Under the pieces are notes generated by a model. That model was not told the origin of the DNA. It saw only the letters and a program-made list of their open reading frames with translations, and did no database searches. From the NCBI RefSeq assembly GCF_022815725.1, contig NZ_JALGRF010000011.1:1-64000 (forward strand): a stretch of DNA of 64,000 bases. The letters are read 5' to 3'. The DNA is from Streptomyces sp. APSN-46.1. GTDB taxonomy: Bacteria > Actinomycetota > Actinomycetes > Streptomycetales > Streptomycetaceae. Position numbers and translations under genes: made by a program. Shown piece after piece: positions 1 through 7,722 of the stretch (the first letter of the stretch is position 1; each line of letters begins with the position of its first letter).

Positions 1-1497
1 CTGAATGTCGAGGTGTCGATCCGGTCGCTGTTCGAGGCGCCGACTGTGGAGGGCCTGGCGCGGCGTCTGGACGTGGGTGCGGGGGTGCGTCCGCCGGTGG
101 AGCGGGTGGAGCGGCCCGCGGTGCTGCCGCTGTCGTATGCCCAGCGCCGCCTCTGGTTCCTGCAGCGGTTCGAGCAGTCATCGACCTATCACATTCCCGT
201 AGCCTTGCATCTGAAGGGTGACCTGGCCCTCGATGTACTGCGCTGGGCGCTGGGTGATGTGGTCGCCCGGCACGAGAGCCTGCGTACGGTGTTCCCCGAG
301 GTCGACGGTGTGCCGCACCAGCTGATCCTCGACCCGGCCGAGGCGCGCGTCCAGTTCGACTCGACACCTGCCGACGCAGAGGACTTGGAGCGTCTGGTGC
401 TGGAGGAGTCCTGCAGGCCCTTCGACTTGAGGGTCGAACTTCCTTTGCGGGTCCACGTGTTCACCATGGCCCCGGACACCCATTTGCTGCTGCTGGTGCT
501 GCACCACATTGTCGGCGACGGCTGGTCGATGGGGCCGCTGACCCGTGATCTGGCCGAGGCCTACGGAGCACGTTCACGTGGTGAGATTCCCGCGTGGGAG
601 CCCTTGCAGGTCCAGTACGCGGACTACTCCATCTGGCAGGAGAAGCTGCTCGGAGACCGGGATGAACCGGATAGTCTCCTCAGCCGGCAGATCCAGTACT
701 GGACGCAGACGCTGGCTGGGCTTCCGGACCGGATCGCGCTGCCGGTCGACCGGCCGTACCCCGAGGTCAACTCCTATCGGGGAGAGTGGCTGCCCTTCGG
801 GTTCGACGACAGCATTCACCGCGGTGTCCTCAGGCTCACCCAGGACTCCGATGTCACGCTGTTCATGGTGCTGCAGGCTTCATTCACAGTGCTGTTGACG
901 CGCCTCGGCGCGGGCACGGACATCGCGCTGGGCAGTGCGATCGCGAACCGTACGGATCAGGCGCTCGAAGATCTCGTCGGGTTCTTCGTCAACACCCTTG
1001 TGCTGCGTACGGACACGTCCGGAAATCCGACCTTCCGTCAGCTGCTGAAGCAGGTCAGCAAGACCGACCTGGCCGCGTACGCCCACCAGGACCTACCGTT
1101 CGATCTCCTCGTGGAGACGCTCAACCCGCAACGGAACCTGTCCCATCACCCGCTGTTCCAGATCATGTTCGCCCTGCAGAACACCGCTCAGGGACGCCTG
1201 TCGCTGGAGGGGCTCTCCGCTTCGTACGAGAAGGTGGACACCGGTACGGCCAGGTTCGACCTGTTCCTCAGCCTGTGGGAGCGGCACGACGCCGGCGGCC
1301 AGCCAGTCGGTATCGACGGCACGATCGAGTACTCCGTGGACCTCTTCGACGCGACGACCATCGAAACGCTCATGCAGCGCTGGGCGCGGGTTCTGGAGGC
1401 GGTGGTGGCCGATCCGGATCAGCCCATCGACGGAATCGAGATCACGACGGACGAGGAGCGTCAGTGGCTGCTGGGTGACTGGTCGTACGGCGACTGA
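1..1497 (+). CDS. NRPS C-terminal end: carrier-protein tail plus condensation domain (5' partial)
   Basis: The reading frame is open from base 1, so this is the 3' end of a larger non-ribosomal peptide synthetase. Residues 1-25 look like the end of a thiolation (carrier) domain. A condensation domain fills about residues 42-480: LSYAQRRLWFL (motif C1), RHESLRTVF (C2), the catalytic HHIVGDG at residues 168-174 (C3), YADYSIWQ (C4), FVNTLVLR (C5) and HQDLPFDLL (C6). The HHIVGDGWS form suits an LCL-type domain joining two L-amino acids; that subtype is inferred. The protein stops at about residue 499, at LLGDWSYGD, just where an adenylation domain normally starts. Either the next module is on another protein or this domain releases the chain. 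A strong hairpin follows the stop. Confidence 0.93.
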   Translation: MNVEVSIRSLFEAPTVEGLARRLDVGAGVRPPVERVERPAVLPLSYAQRRLWFLQRFEQSSTYHIPVALHLKGDLALDVLRWALGDVVARHESLRTVFPEVDGVPHQLILDPAEARVQFDSTPADAEDLERLVLEESCRPFDLRVELPLRVHVFTMAPDTHLLLLVLHHIVGDGWSMGPLTRDLAEAYGARSRGEIPAWEPLQVQYADYSIWQEKLLGDRDEPDSLLSRQIQYWTQTLAGLPDRIALPVDRPYPEVNSYRGEWLPFGFDDSIHRGVLRLTQDSDVTLFMVLQASFTVLLTRLGAGTDIALGSAIANRTDQALEDLVGFFVNTLVLRTDTSGNPTFRQLLKQVSKTDLAAYAHQDLPFDLLVETLNPQRNLSHHPLFQIMFALQNTAQGRLSLEGLSASYEKVDTGTARFDLFLSLWERHDAGGQPVGIDGTIEYSVDLFDATTIETLMQRWARVLEAVVADPDQPIDGIEITTDEERQWLLGDWSYGD

Positions 1498-1534
1498 GGA
1501 CACCGCGGGCGGCGCCTGGCGACGCGAGCACGAA

Positions 1535-1580
1535 GGGCCGGGGCCTTCCTTCAGAAGTGACTGAAGGGAGGCCCCGGCCC
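1535..1580. terminator. Bidirectional hairpin terminator between NRPS and leuD
   Basis: A 20-bp stem (1535-1554 with 1561-1580) has one G-T mismatch and a 6-nt loop (AAGTGA). It lies between the convergent ends of the NRPS gene and the leuD-like gene, so it can stop transcription from both sides. Confidence 0.85.
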
Positions 1581-1600
1581 GTGTGCGGTGATCCGCCGCG

Positions 1601-2188
1601 TCAGAGGGTCAGAGGCATGGCGGCCCGGCGTCTGCTCTCGTACGCCGCGATCTCCTCCGTATGGCCGAGGGTGGCGGCTATGGGGTCGAGTCCGTTCAGC
1701 AGTCTCTGCCGTACCTGGGCGTCGAGGGGGAACGACTGGGTCCGGTCCAGCCAGTGGACTTCGAGGCGTTCGAGGTCCACGGTGATCTCGGCCGACGGAT
1801 CCGCCTCGATCGTCTCCCAGAGGGATTCGACCACGTCGTCTGGCACGGCAACGGTCAACAGGCCGTTCAGTGCCGCGTTCCCGCGGAAGATCTCACCGAA
1901 GCGTGACGAGACGACGACTCGGAAGCCGTAGTCCTGGAGCGCCCAGACGGCGTACTCCCGGGAGGATCCCGTACCGAAGTCGATACCGGCGACGAGAACG
2001 GACGCCCCTTCGAACTCCGGCTGGTTGAGGGCGAAAGAGGGGTCGTCACGCCAGTCTGCGAACAGCGCGTCCGCATGGCCATGGCGTGTAGACCGGGTGC
2101 AGAACCGCACCGGGATGATCTGATCGGTGTCGGTGTTGCTTCGGCGCAGCGGCACCGCGGTGCCGTGGTGAACGGTGAACCTCTCCAT
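1601..2188 (-). CDS. leuD: 3-isopropylmalate dehydratase-type small subunit (LeuD-like)
   Basis: The 195-residue protein has the normal length of a LeuD small subunit and its features: NTDTDQIIP near the N-terminus and AGIDFGTGSSREYAVWAL in the swivelling domain. With LeuC it isomerises a 2-alkylmalate to a 3-alkylmalate (aconitase type, Fe-S dependent). It starts 4 nt after leuC ends and is the last gene of a three-gene minus-strand operon with a LeuA-like condensing enzyme. Streptomyces normally keep a housekeeping leuCD elsewhere, so this copy next to an NRPS gene probably works on a non-protein amino acid precursor. That role is inferred. Confidence 0.9.
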   Translation of the reverse strand: MERFTVHHGTAVPLRRSNTDTDQIIPVRFCTRSTRHGHADALFADWRDDPSFALNQPEFEGASVLVAGIDFGTGSSREYAVWALQDYGFRVVVSSRFGEIFRGNAALNGLLTVAVPDDVVESLWETIEADPSAEITVDLERLEVHWLDRTQSFPLDAQVRQRLLNGLDPIAATLGHTEEIAAYESRRRAAMPLTL

Positions 2189-2192
2189 GCTC

Positions 2193-3602
2193 TCAGCCCT
2201 GCCCTTCGAGATCGGCCGGGCAGGCGAGCCGGCCGACGACGGCGGTGGCGGCGGCGACCATGGGCGAGAGGATGTGCGTACGCGCCCCCTTTCCCTGGCG
2301 GCCTTCGTAATTGCGGTTCGTGGTGGACGCGGCGCGCTGGCCCGATCGGAGCCGGTCTTCGTTCAACGCCGCACACATCGAGCAGCCCGCGGCGGCCCGG
2401 AAGTCGGCGCCGGCCTCGGCGAATACCTGGTCCAGCCCCTCGGCCACGGCCTGGCGCCGTACTTGCGCCGAGCCGGGGACGATGATCACGTCGACACCTC
2501 GATCGACCTTCCGCCCCTGCAGGACCTGGGCAACCTGCCGCAGGTCCTCGATCCGTCCGTTGGTGCAGGAGCCGATGAACACCGTGTCGACCGGGATGTC
2601 CCGCATGCGGGTGCCTGGCGTCAAGTCCATGTACTCCAGGGCTCGTTCCGCAGCAGCGCGTTCCTGCTCGTTCTCGAAGTCCTCGGGTGCGGGAACCGTG
2701 CCCGCCAACGGAATGCTCTGGCCGGGATGGGTCCCCCATGACACATAGGGGCTGAGTTCCCCGGCGTCCAGCACGATCTCCTTGTCGAACACCGCGTCGG
2801 GATCGGTGTGCAGGGACTTCCAGAAGGCCACTTCGGTGTCCCAGTCGCGGCCCTGGGGCATGCCGGGGCGCTGGCGCAGGTAGTCGAAGGTGGTGCGGTC
2901 GGGGGCGATGAGCCCTGCCCTCGCCCCGGCCTCGACGGACATGTTACACAGTGTCATCCGTCCCTCCATGGAGAGGGACCTGACCGCCGAGCCGCGGTAC
3001 TCGATGATGCATCCCTGGCCGCCGGCCGGGCCGATCCGGGCAATCAGGGCAAGGACCAGATCCTTCGCGGTGACTCCGGCCGGCAGTTCGCCGTTCACCG
3101 TCACGGCCATGTTCCCCGGCCGACGCAGCGCGAGGGTCTGGGTGGCCAGTACGTGCTCCACCTGGCTGGTGCCGATACCCAGCGCCAGAGAGCCGAACGC
3201 GCCGTGTGTGGTGGTGTGTGAGTCGCAGCACGCGATGGTCATACCGGGGCGGGTCAGGCCGAGTTCCGGCCCGATGACATGGACGATGCCTTGACCGGGA
3301 TCCCCGAGACGGTGGAGAGGGATGCCGAACTGCGCGCAGTTCTCCCGCATCAGCGCCGACTGTTCGACTGCCAGAGGGTCTTGGATTGCCCTGTTGATCG
3401 CAATCGTCGGGGTGTTGTGATCCTCGGTGCCGACCGTCAGATCCGGCCTGCGTACCGTGCGCCCCGCGGCCCGCAGCCCGTCGAAGGCCTGAGGCGTGTT
3501 GACCTCGTGCAGAAGGTGCATGTCGATGTACAGGAGGTCATCGTCACCCTCAAACCGCACCACATGAAGGTCCCAGAGCTTCTGTGCCAATGTTGAGCTC
3601 AT
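2193..3602 (-). CDS. leuC: 3-isopropylmalate dehydratase-type large subunit (LeuC-like)
   Basis: The 469-residue protein is a full-length aconitase-superfamily large subunit. The cluster-binding cysteines are visible in VFIGSCTNGRIEDL and AAAGCSMCAALNED, and DSHTTTHGAFG is the family signature in the N-terminal half. Its start overlaps the stop of the upstream LeuA-like gene by 4 nt, and leuD follows at once, so the three are translationally coupled. Substrate cannot be read from sequence: isopropylmalate, homocitrate or a longer aryl/alkyl-malate are all possible. Placement beside an NRPS favours a dedicated building-block route. Confidence 0.92.
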   Translation of the reverse strand: MSSTLAQKLWDLHVVRFEGDDDLLYIDMHLLHEVNTPQAFDGLRAAGRTVRRPDLTVGTEDHNTPTIAINRAIQDPLAVEQSALMRENCAQFGIPLHRLGDPGQGIVHVIGPELGLTRPGMTIACCDSHTTTHGAFGSLALGIGTSQVEHVLATQTLALRRPGNMAVTVNGELPAGVTAKDLVLALIARIGPAGGQGCIIEYRGSAVRSLSMEGRMTLCNMSVEAGARAGLIAPDRTTFDYLRQRPGMPQGRDWDTEVAFWKSLHTDPDAVFDKEIVLDAGELSPYVSWGTHPGQSIPLAGTVPAPEDFENEQERAAAERALEYMDLTPGTRMRDIPVDTVFIGSCTNGRIEDLRQVAQVLQGRKVDRGVDVIIVPGSAQVRRQAVAEGLDQVFAEAGADFRAAAGCSMCAALNEDRLRSGQRAASTTNRNYEGRQGKGARTHILSPMVAAATAVVGRLACPADLEGQG

Positions 3603-4780
3603 ACGGTTTCTCGGCCCTGTACTGGTGCGCCCTCGGAACCGGGGAAACTTTCGGCGAGACGTGCCTTGAGTATCCCGAGTTCTTCGCAGTCCGCCTCCAC
3701 CCGTTCGGCGATGTGGACCTGGTAGAGCTTGGTGAGCTGCTCGTTGTCGACCTGGACACCGAGCTCGTCCAGCAGGTGGCGTAGCACCGCACGTCCGGAG
3801 TGACGCCCGATCAGGAGGGAGCGCTCACGCCCGAACCGGGAGGGCTCGACGTATTCGTAGGTGGCCGGATTGCGCAGGACGCCTTGCTGGTGGATGCCCG
3901 CCACCGTGCCGAACGCATAGTCGCCGAAGATGGACTTGGTCCGAGGAGCGGGGAGGCGGATCACTTCGCGGAGTGCGTTGTAAGCCTCGTACATGGACTC
4001 GGTGTTGATGTCCGTGTAGAAGCCGTAGTGCTCCTTCTTGTACAGCAGCAGGGCGGCCAGCTCCTCCAGAGGCGTATTGCCCGCTCGTTCGCCGATCCCC
4101 CCGAGGGTGACCTGTGCCTCATCCGCTCCCGCCTGGAGACCGCTCACCGCGTTGGCCAACGACAAGCCGAAGTCGTCATGGCAGTGGGTCGAGACCCCGA
4201 CCGACGGCGGAGCCCACTCGCGGAACGCCGCGATGGTGTCGGCGTACTGATCGGGAGTGGAGTAGCCACAAGTGTCCGCTGGTACAAGCCGTGTGGCACC
4301 GGCCTCGACAGCACCCTCGGTATAGGCTCGCAGCAGGTCGTGCTCGCCTCGGCTCGCGTCCTCGATGGCGAGGGCGATCGACTCGACTCCGCAGGAGCGT
4401 GCGTACGCTACAGCGTCAACGACCTCACGGATGCCTTCGGCGCGGCTGATCCCGCGCTTGTGCTCCAGGTGAAGGTCGCTTCCCGATACCAGCACTTGAA
4501 TCTCGTGGCGTTCGGTGCCACCGGCTCGCACAGCGGTTTCCACGTCGCCGCGAACGGCCCGGGAGAGCGTGGCGATCCTGGCTGTTTTGAGGTGCTGGGA
4601 GGCGAGTTGGGCGGCTTCGAAGTCACTGGGAGACGAGGCTGGGAAGCCCACCTCGATGCGGTCGACTCCGAGAGTTTCCAGCCGGAGTGCCACACCGAGC
4701 TTCTGCTTGGGGGACATCGCATTCCCGGGCGCCTGTTCGCCGTCTCGCAAAGTTGTGTCGAAGATGGATATTCGGCGCAT
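3599..4780 (-). CDS. Short 2-isopropylmalate/homocitrate synthase-like enzyme (DRE-TIM metallolyase)
   Basis: This Claisen-type enzyme condenses acetyl-CoA with a 2-oxo acid, the first step of carbon-chain extension. The catalytic FDTTLRDGEQ lies at residues 7-16. The metal-binding histidines are in THCHDDFGLSLANA and the CoA loop in GGIGERAGNTPLEE. At 393 residues it is much shorter than actinobacterial LeuA (over 500) and has no obvious full leucine-feedback domain, as in NifV/homocitrate synthases and alkylmalate synthases of natural-product clusters. HCHDDFG rather than HCHNDLG also leans to the NifV/AksA side. AGGAAGG sits 10 nt before the ATG. First gene of the operon with leuC and leuD; no leuB or aminotransferase is nearby. 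Confidence 0.88.
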   Translation of the reverse strand: MRRISIFDTTLRDGEQAPGNAMSPKQKLGVALRLETLGVDRIEVGFPASSPSDFEAAQLASQHLKTARIATLSRAVRGDVETAVRAGGTERHEIQVLVSGSDLHLEHKRGISRAEGIREVVDAVAYARSCGVESIALAIEDASRGEHDLLRAYTEGAVEAGATRLVPADTCGYSTPDQYADTIAAFREWAPPSVGVSTHCHDDFGLSLANAVSGLQAGADEAQVTLGGIGERAGNTPLEELAALLLYKKEHYGFYTDINTESMYEAYNALREVIRLPAPRTKSIFGDYAFGTVAGIHQQGVLRNPATYEYVEPSRFGRERSLLIGRHSGRAVLRHLLDELGVQVDNEQLTKLYQVHIAERVEADCEELGILKARLAESFPGSEGAPVQGRETV

Positions 4781-5034
4781 TGTACAGCAGCCTTCCTGTT
4801 GTCAACTCCATGATGCGGCAGGGGGAGTGAACAGCGGACCTCTCGCGTCGACCAGCCGCCAAGTCGATGAGAGCAGGAGATCATCGGTCTTGATCAAGGA
4901 TAGCGACTGGTAGCTGGCTGGAGAGGTGGCGGAAGCAACGGTTTACGGGGCGCTGCCACCACTCGGATACCGCCCGCCTCGACCGGCCCGGTCAGTTTCG
5001 CCACCGTAGGCGCGGCATAGAAGTCGCGGACGCG

Positions 5035-5541
5035 CACGCGGAACTCGTCCTGACGGAGGCGGTCGAGGCCGGTGAGGGCATGGACCTGTACGCGTACCTC
5101 GTCGGCCAGCTCTCGGCGGGCGGCAAGGCGGACTACGTGATCGTGGACGAGGCCCAGTTCCTGGCCCCGGAGCAGATCGACCAGTTGGCGCGCATCGTGG
5201 ACGACCTCGACATGGACGTTTTCGCCTTCGGCATCACGACGGACTTCCGCACGAAGCTCTTCCCCGGCTCGCAGCGCCTCATCGAACTCGCCGACCGCAT
5301 CGAGCAGCTCCAGGTCGAGGCCCTGTGCTGGTGCGGCGCCCGCGCCACCCACAACGCCCGCACGATAGACGGCGAGATGGTGGTCGAAGGCGCCCAGGTC
5401 GTCGTCGGCGACGTCAACCGCCCGGCGGAGGAGATCGGTTACGAGGTCCTCTGCCGCCGCCACCACCGCAAGCGGATGACCTCGGCCGCGGCCCACGCCG
5501 GCGCCCTCTCCCCGGACGTCCTCCCGGTCAACCACGCCTGA
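5035..5541 (+). pseudogene. tdk: 5'-truncated thymidine kinase
   Basis: From about 5044 the frame reads LVLTEAVEAGEGMDLYAYL and then a normal thymidine kinase to the stop: YVIVDEAQFL, ITTDFRTKLFPGS, zinc-ribbon cysteines in ALCWCGARAT and LCRRHHRK, ending SPDVLPVNHA. Intact bacterial Tdk starts about 45-50 residues earlier with a P-loop (GxxxxGKS), which is absent. The frame continues upstream to a stop at 4891-4893 with sequence unlike Tdk (basic, RHRRRGIEV). The P-loop binds ATP, so the product should be inactive even if started at the ATG at 5080. The break coincides with the edge of the NRPS region, suggesting that insertion or deletion cut the gene. Confidence 0.85.
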
Positions 5542-5734
5542 CGGTCCCATCGGCCCTCATCGCCCCTGACCCCGACCGCCCTCGCCTAGCGGCCACCCGG
5601 CGCCGGACCCAAGGCCGCCCGTGCGAAACCCAGTTCGTCAGCACGGGACCGCGCGCGACGCACGTCCGGGTGGTACTTGCCCGCGCGGGCGCATTCTGCA
5701 CGTTCGGACCCGGGCGGGCGGCAAGAGTTGGGTC

Positions 5735-7702
5735 ATGATCACGGATCGCGATGCCAACTCCGAAACCCCTGAAGCTCCCGGAACCCCCGGCGAGCCCGCA
5801 CCGGCGACCTCCCGCCGGCCCTCCCGCCGTACCGTCATCGCCGGCGCGGCCGCGGTCGCGGCAGCGGGCGGGCTGACGGTCGCCGTCACCTCCGCCGAGA
5901 CCTCGCAGGCCGTCCCCGGCGCCGCGGTCGCCGACTGGGGCGCCTGCCTGACGATCGCCCGGGCCATCCTCGTACGGGACGACGAGGACCAGCCGCTCGT
6001 ACCGCGCTACGCCGACATCCTCCTGAAGAACGGCCTGCCCCGCTCGCGCCGCCCCGGCAAGAAGGTGCTGGTCGTCGGCGCCGGGCCGGCCGGCCTCACC
6101 GCCGCCCACCTCCTGCGCGAGGCCGGCCACCAGGTCACCGTCATCGAGGCCAACGCCAACCGGGTGGGCGGCCGGATCAAGACCTTCCGCACCGGCGGCC
6201 ACGAGAACGCCGCCCCGCCCTTCGCCGACCCGAAGCAGTACGCCGAGGCCGGCGCGATGCGCATCCCCGACAGCCACCCGCTGGTCACCGGACTGATGGA
6301 CAGCCTCGGCCTCAAGCGCCGGCGCTTCCACCTGGTCGACGTGGACGGGGCCGGCCGCCCCGCCTACCGGACGTGGATCTATGTCAACGGCATCCGCGTC
6401 CGCCGCGCCGACTACGCGCGCGCCCCGCAGGCGCTCAACCGTTCCTTCGGAGTGCCGCAGGCGTACGAGTCCGTCCCCGCCTCGCAGATCGTCCGCGACG
6501 CCTTCGCCCCCGTACGCAAGGAGATCGAGGGCAAGAAGGACAAGGAACTCGTCGAGGGCTGGGCGCGCGTCATCCAGCGCTACGGCCACATGTCGATGTA
6601 TCGCTTCCTGACGGAGGAGGCCAAGCTCGACGAGCGGACCATCGACCTGATCGGAACCGTCGAGAACCTCACCTCCCGCCTGCACCTCGCCTTCGTACAC
6701 AGCTTCATCGGCGCCTCCCTGATCAGCCCCGACACCGCCTTCTACGAACTGCCCGACGGCACCGCCACCCTGGCCGACGCGCTGTACGCCCGCGTCAAGG
6801 ACCTCGTACGGCTCGATCGCCGTGCCACCCGCATCACCCACGGCGCGGGCAAGGTCACCGTCGAGACCGTCTCCGAGGGCCGCGGCGGCAGCCCCGTGCG
6901 GCGCGAGACCTTCACCGCCGACACCGCCATCATCACCGTTCCCTTCTCCGGACTGCGCCACATCCCCATTTCCCCCGCGCTCTCCTACGGCAAGCGGCGC
7001 GCGGTCACCGAGCTGCACTACGACGCCGCCACCAAGGTGCTCCTCGAATTCAGCCGCCGCTGGTGGGAGTTCGACGAGGCCGACTGGGAGCGCGAGCTCG
7101 AAGCCGTGCAGCCCGGCCTGTACCGGAAGTACCAGACCGGTCAGACCCCGGCGAACGGAACCCTGCTGGGCGCCCACTCCTCCGTAGCCGAGGGGCACAT
7201 CTCCGCGGGCCAGCGCTCCCACTACGCCGCCTGCCGCGTGGTCACCCGCGACCAGCCCGAGGCGGCCGGTGTCATCGGCGGCGGCTCGGCCACCGACAAC
7301 CCCAACCGCTTCATGTTCCAGCCCTCTTACCCCGTCGAAGGCAGCGCCGGCGGCGTCATCCTCGCCTCCTACAGCTGGTCGGACGACGCCCTGAAGTGGG
7401 ACTCCCTGGACGACGAGGAGCGCTACCCGCGCGCCCTCGCCGGAGTCCAGGAGGTGTTCGGGCAGCGCATCGAGGTGTTCTACACCGGCGTCGGCCGCAC
7501 CCAGTCCTGGATGCGCGACCCGTACGCCTACGGTGAGGCGTCCGTACTGCTGCCCGGCCAGCACACCGAGCTCTTCCCCCACGTCCGAAAGGCCGAGGGC
7601 AACCTGCACTTCGCCGGATGCCACACCTCCATCAAGCCCGCGTGGATCGAGGGAGCCCTGGAATCCGCGGTGCGGACCGCCCTGGAAGTGCACACGGCGT
7701 AG
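5735..7702 (+). CDS. Tat-exported flavin monoamine / L-amino-acid oxidase
   Basis: The 655-residue flavoenzyme probably oxidises an amine or L-amino acid to imine and H2O2 outside the cell. The N-terminus has a twin-arginine signal (SRRPSRRTVIAG, arginines 31-32) and a hydrophobic stretch to about residue 55. The FAD-binding VLVVGAGPAGLTAAHLL and VIEANANRVGGR follow at about residues 110-150. The C-terminal FAGCHTSIKPAWIEGALESA completes the amine-oxidase fold. Length and layout resemble Streptomyces L-glutamate oxidase-type enzymes, but the substrate cannot be assigned. I chose the ATG at 5735 over an upstream GTG (5621) because the extra 38 residues do not look like protein and would bury the Tat signal. 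It stands alone after the tdk remnant. Confidence 0.85.
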   Translation: MITDRDANSETPEAPGTPGEPAPATSRRPSRRTVIAGAAAVAAAGGLTVAVTSAETSQAVPGAAVADWGACLTIARAILVRDDEDQPLVPRYADILLKNGLPRSRRPGKKVLVVGAGPAGLTAAHLLREAGHQVTVIEANANRVGGRIKTFRTGGHENAAPPFADPKQYAEAGAMRIPDSHPLVTGLMDSLGLKRRRFHLVDVDGAGRPAYRTWIYVNGIRVRRADYARAPQALNRSFGVPQAYESVPASQIVRDAFAPVRKEIEGKKDKELVEGWARVIQRYGHMSMYRFLTEEAKLDERTIDLIGTVENLTSRLHLAFVHSFIGASLISPDTAFYELPDGTATLADALYARVKDLVRLDRRATRITHGAGKVTVETVSEGRGGSPVRRETFTADTAIITVPFSGLRHIPISPALSYGKRRAVTELHYDAATKVLLEFSRRWWEFDEADWERELEAVQPGLYRKYQTGQTPANGTLLGAHSSVAEGHISAGQRSHYAACRVVTRDQPEAAGVIGGGSATDNPNRFMFQPSYPVEGSAGGVILASYSWSDDALKWDSLDDEERYPRALAGVQEVFGQRIEVFYTGVGRTQSWMRDPYAYGEASVLLPGQHTELFPHVRKAEGNLHFAGCHTSIKPAWIEGALESAVRTALEVHTA

Positions 7703-7722
7703 CGGCCGCCCGGGCGGGGCCG

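Noticed and set aside
4779..4807. TTGACA and TACAAT hexamers, minus strand, upstream of the LeuA-like gene
   Set aside because: They look like a consensus promoter, but the spacer is only 15 nt and the -10 overlaps the ATG, so transcription would start inside the conserved N-terminus. The AGGAAGG ribosome-binding site argues for the ATG; probably coincidence.
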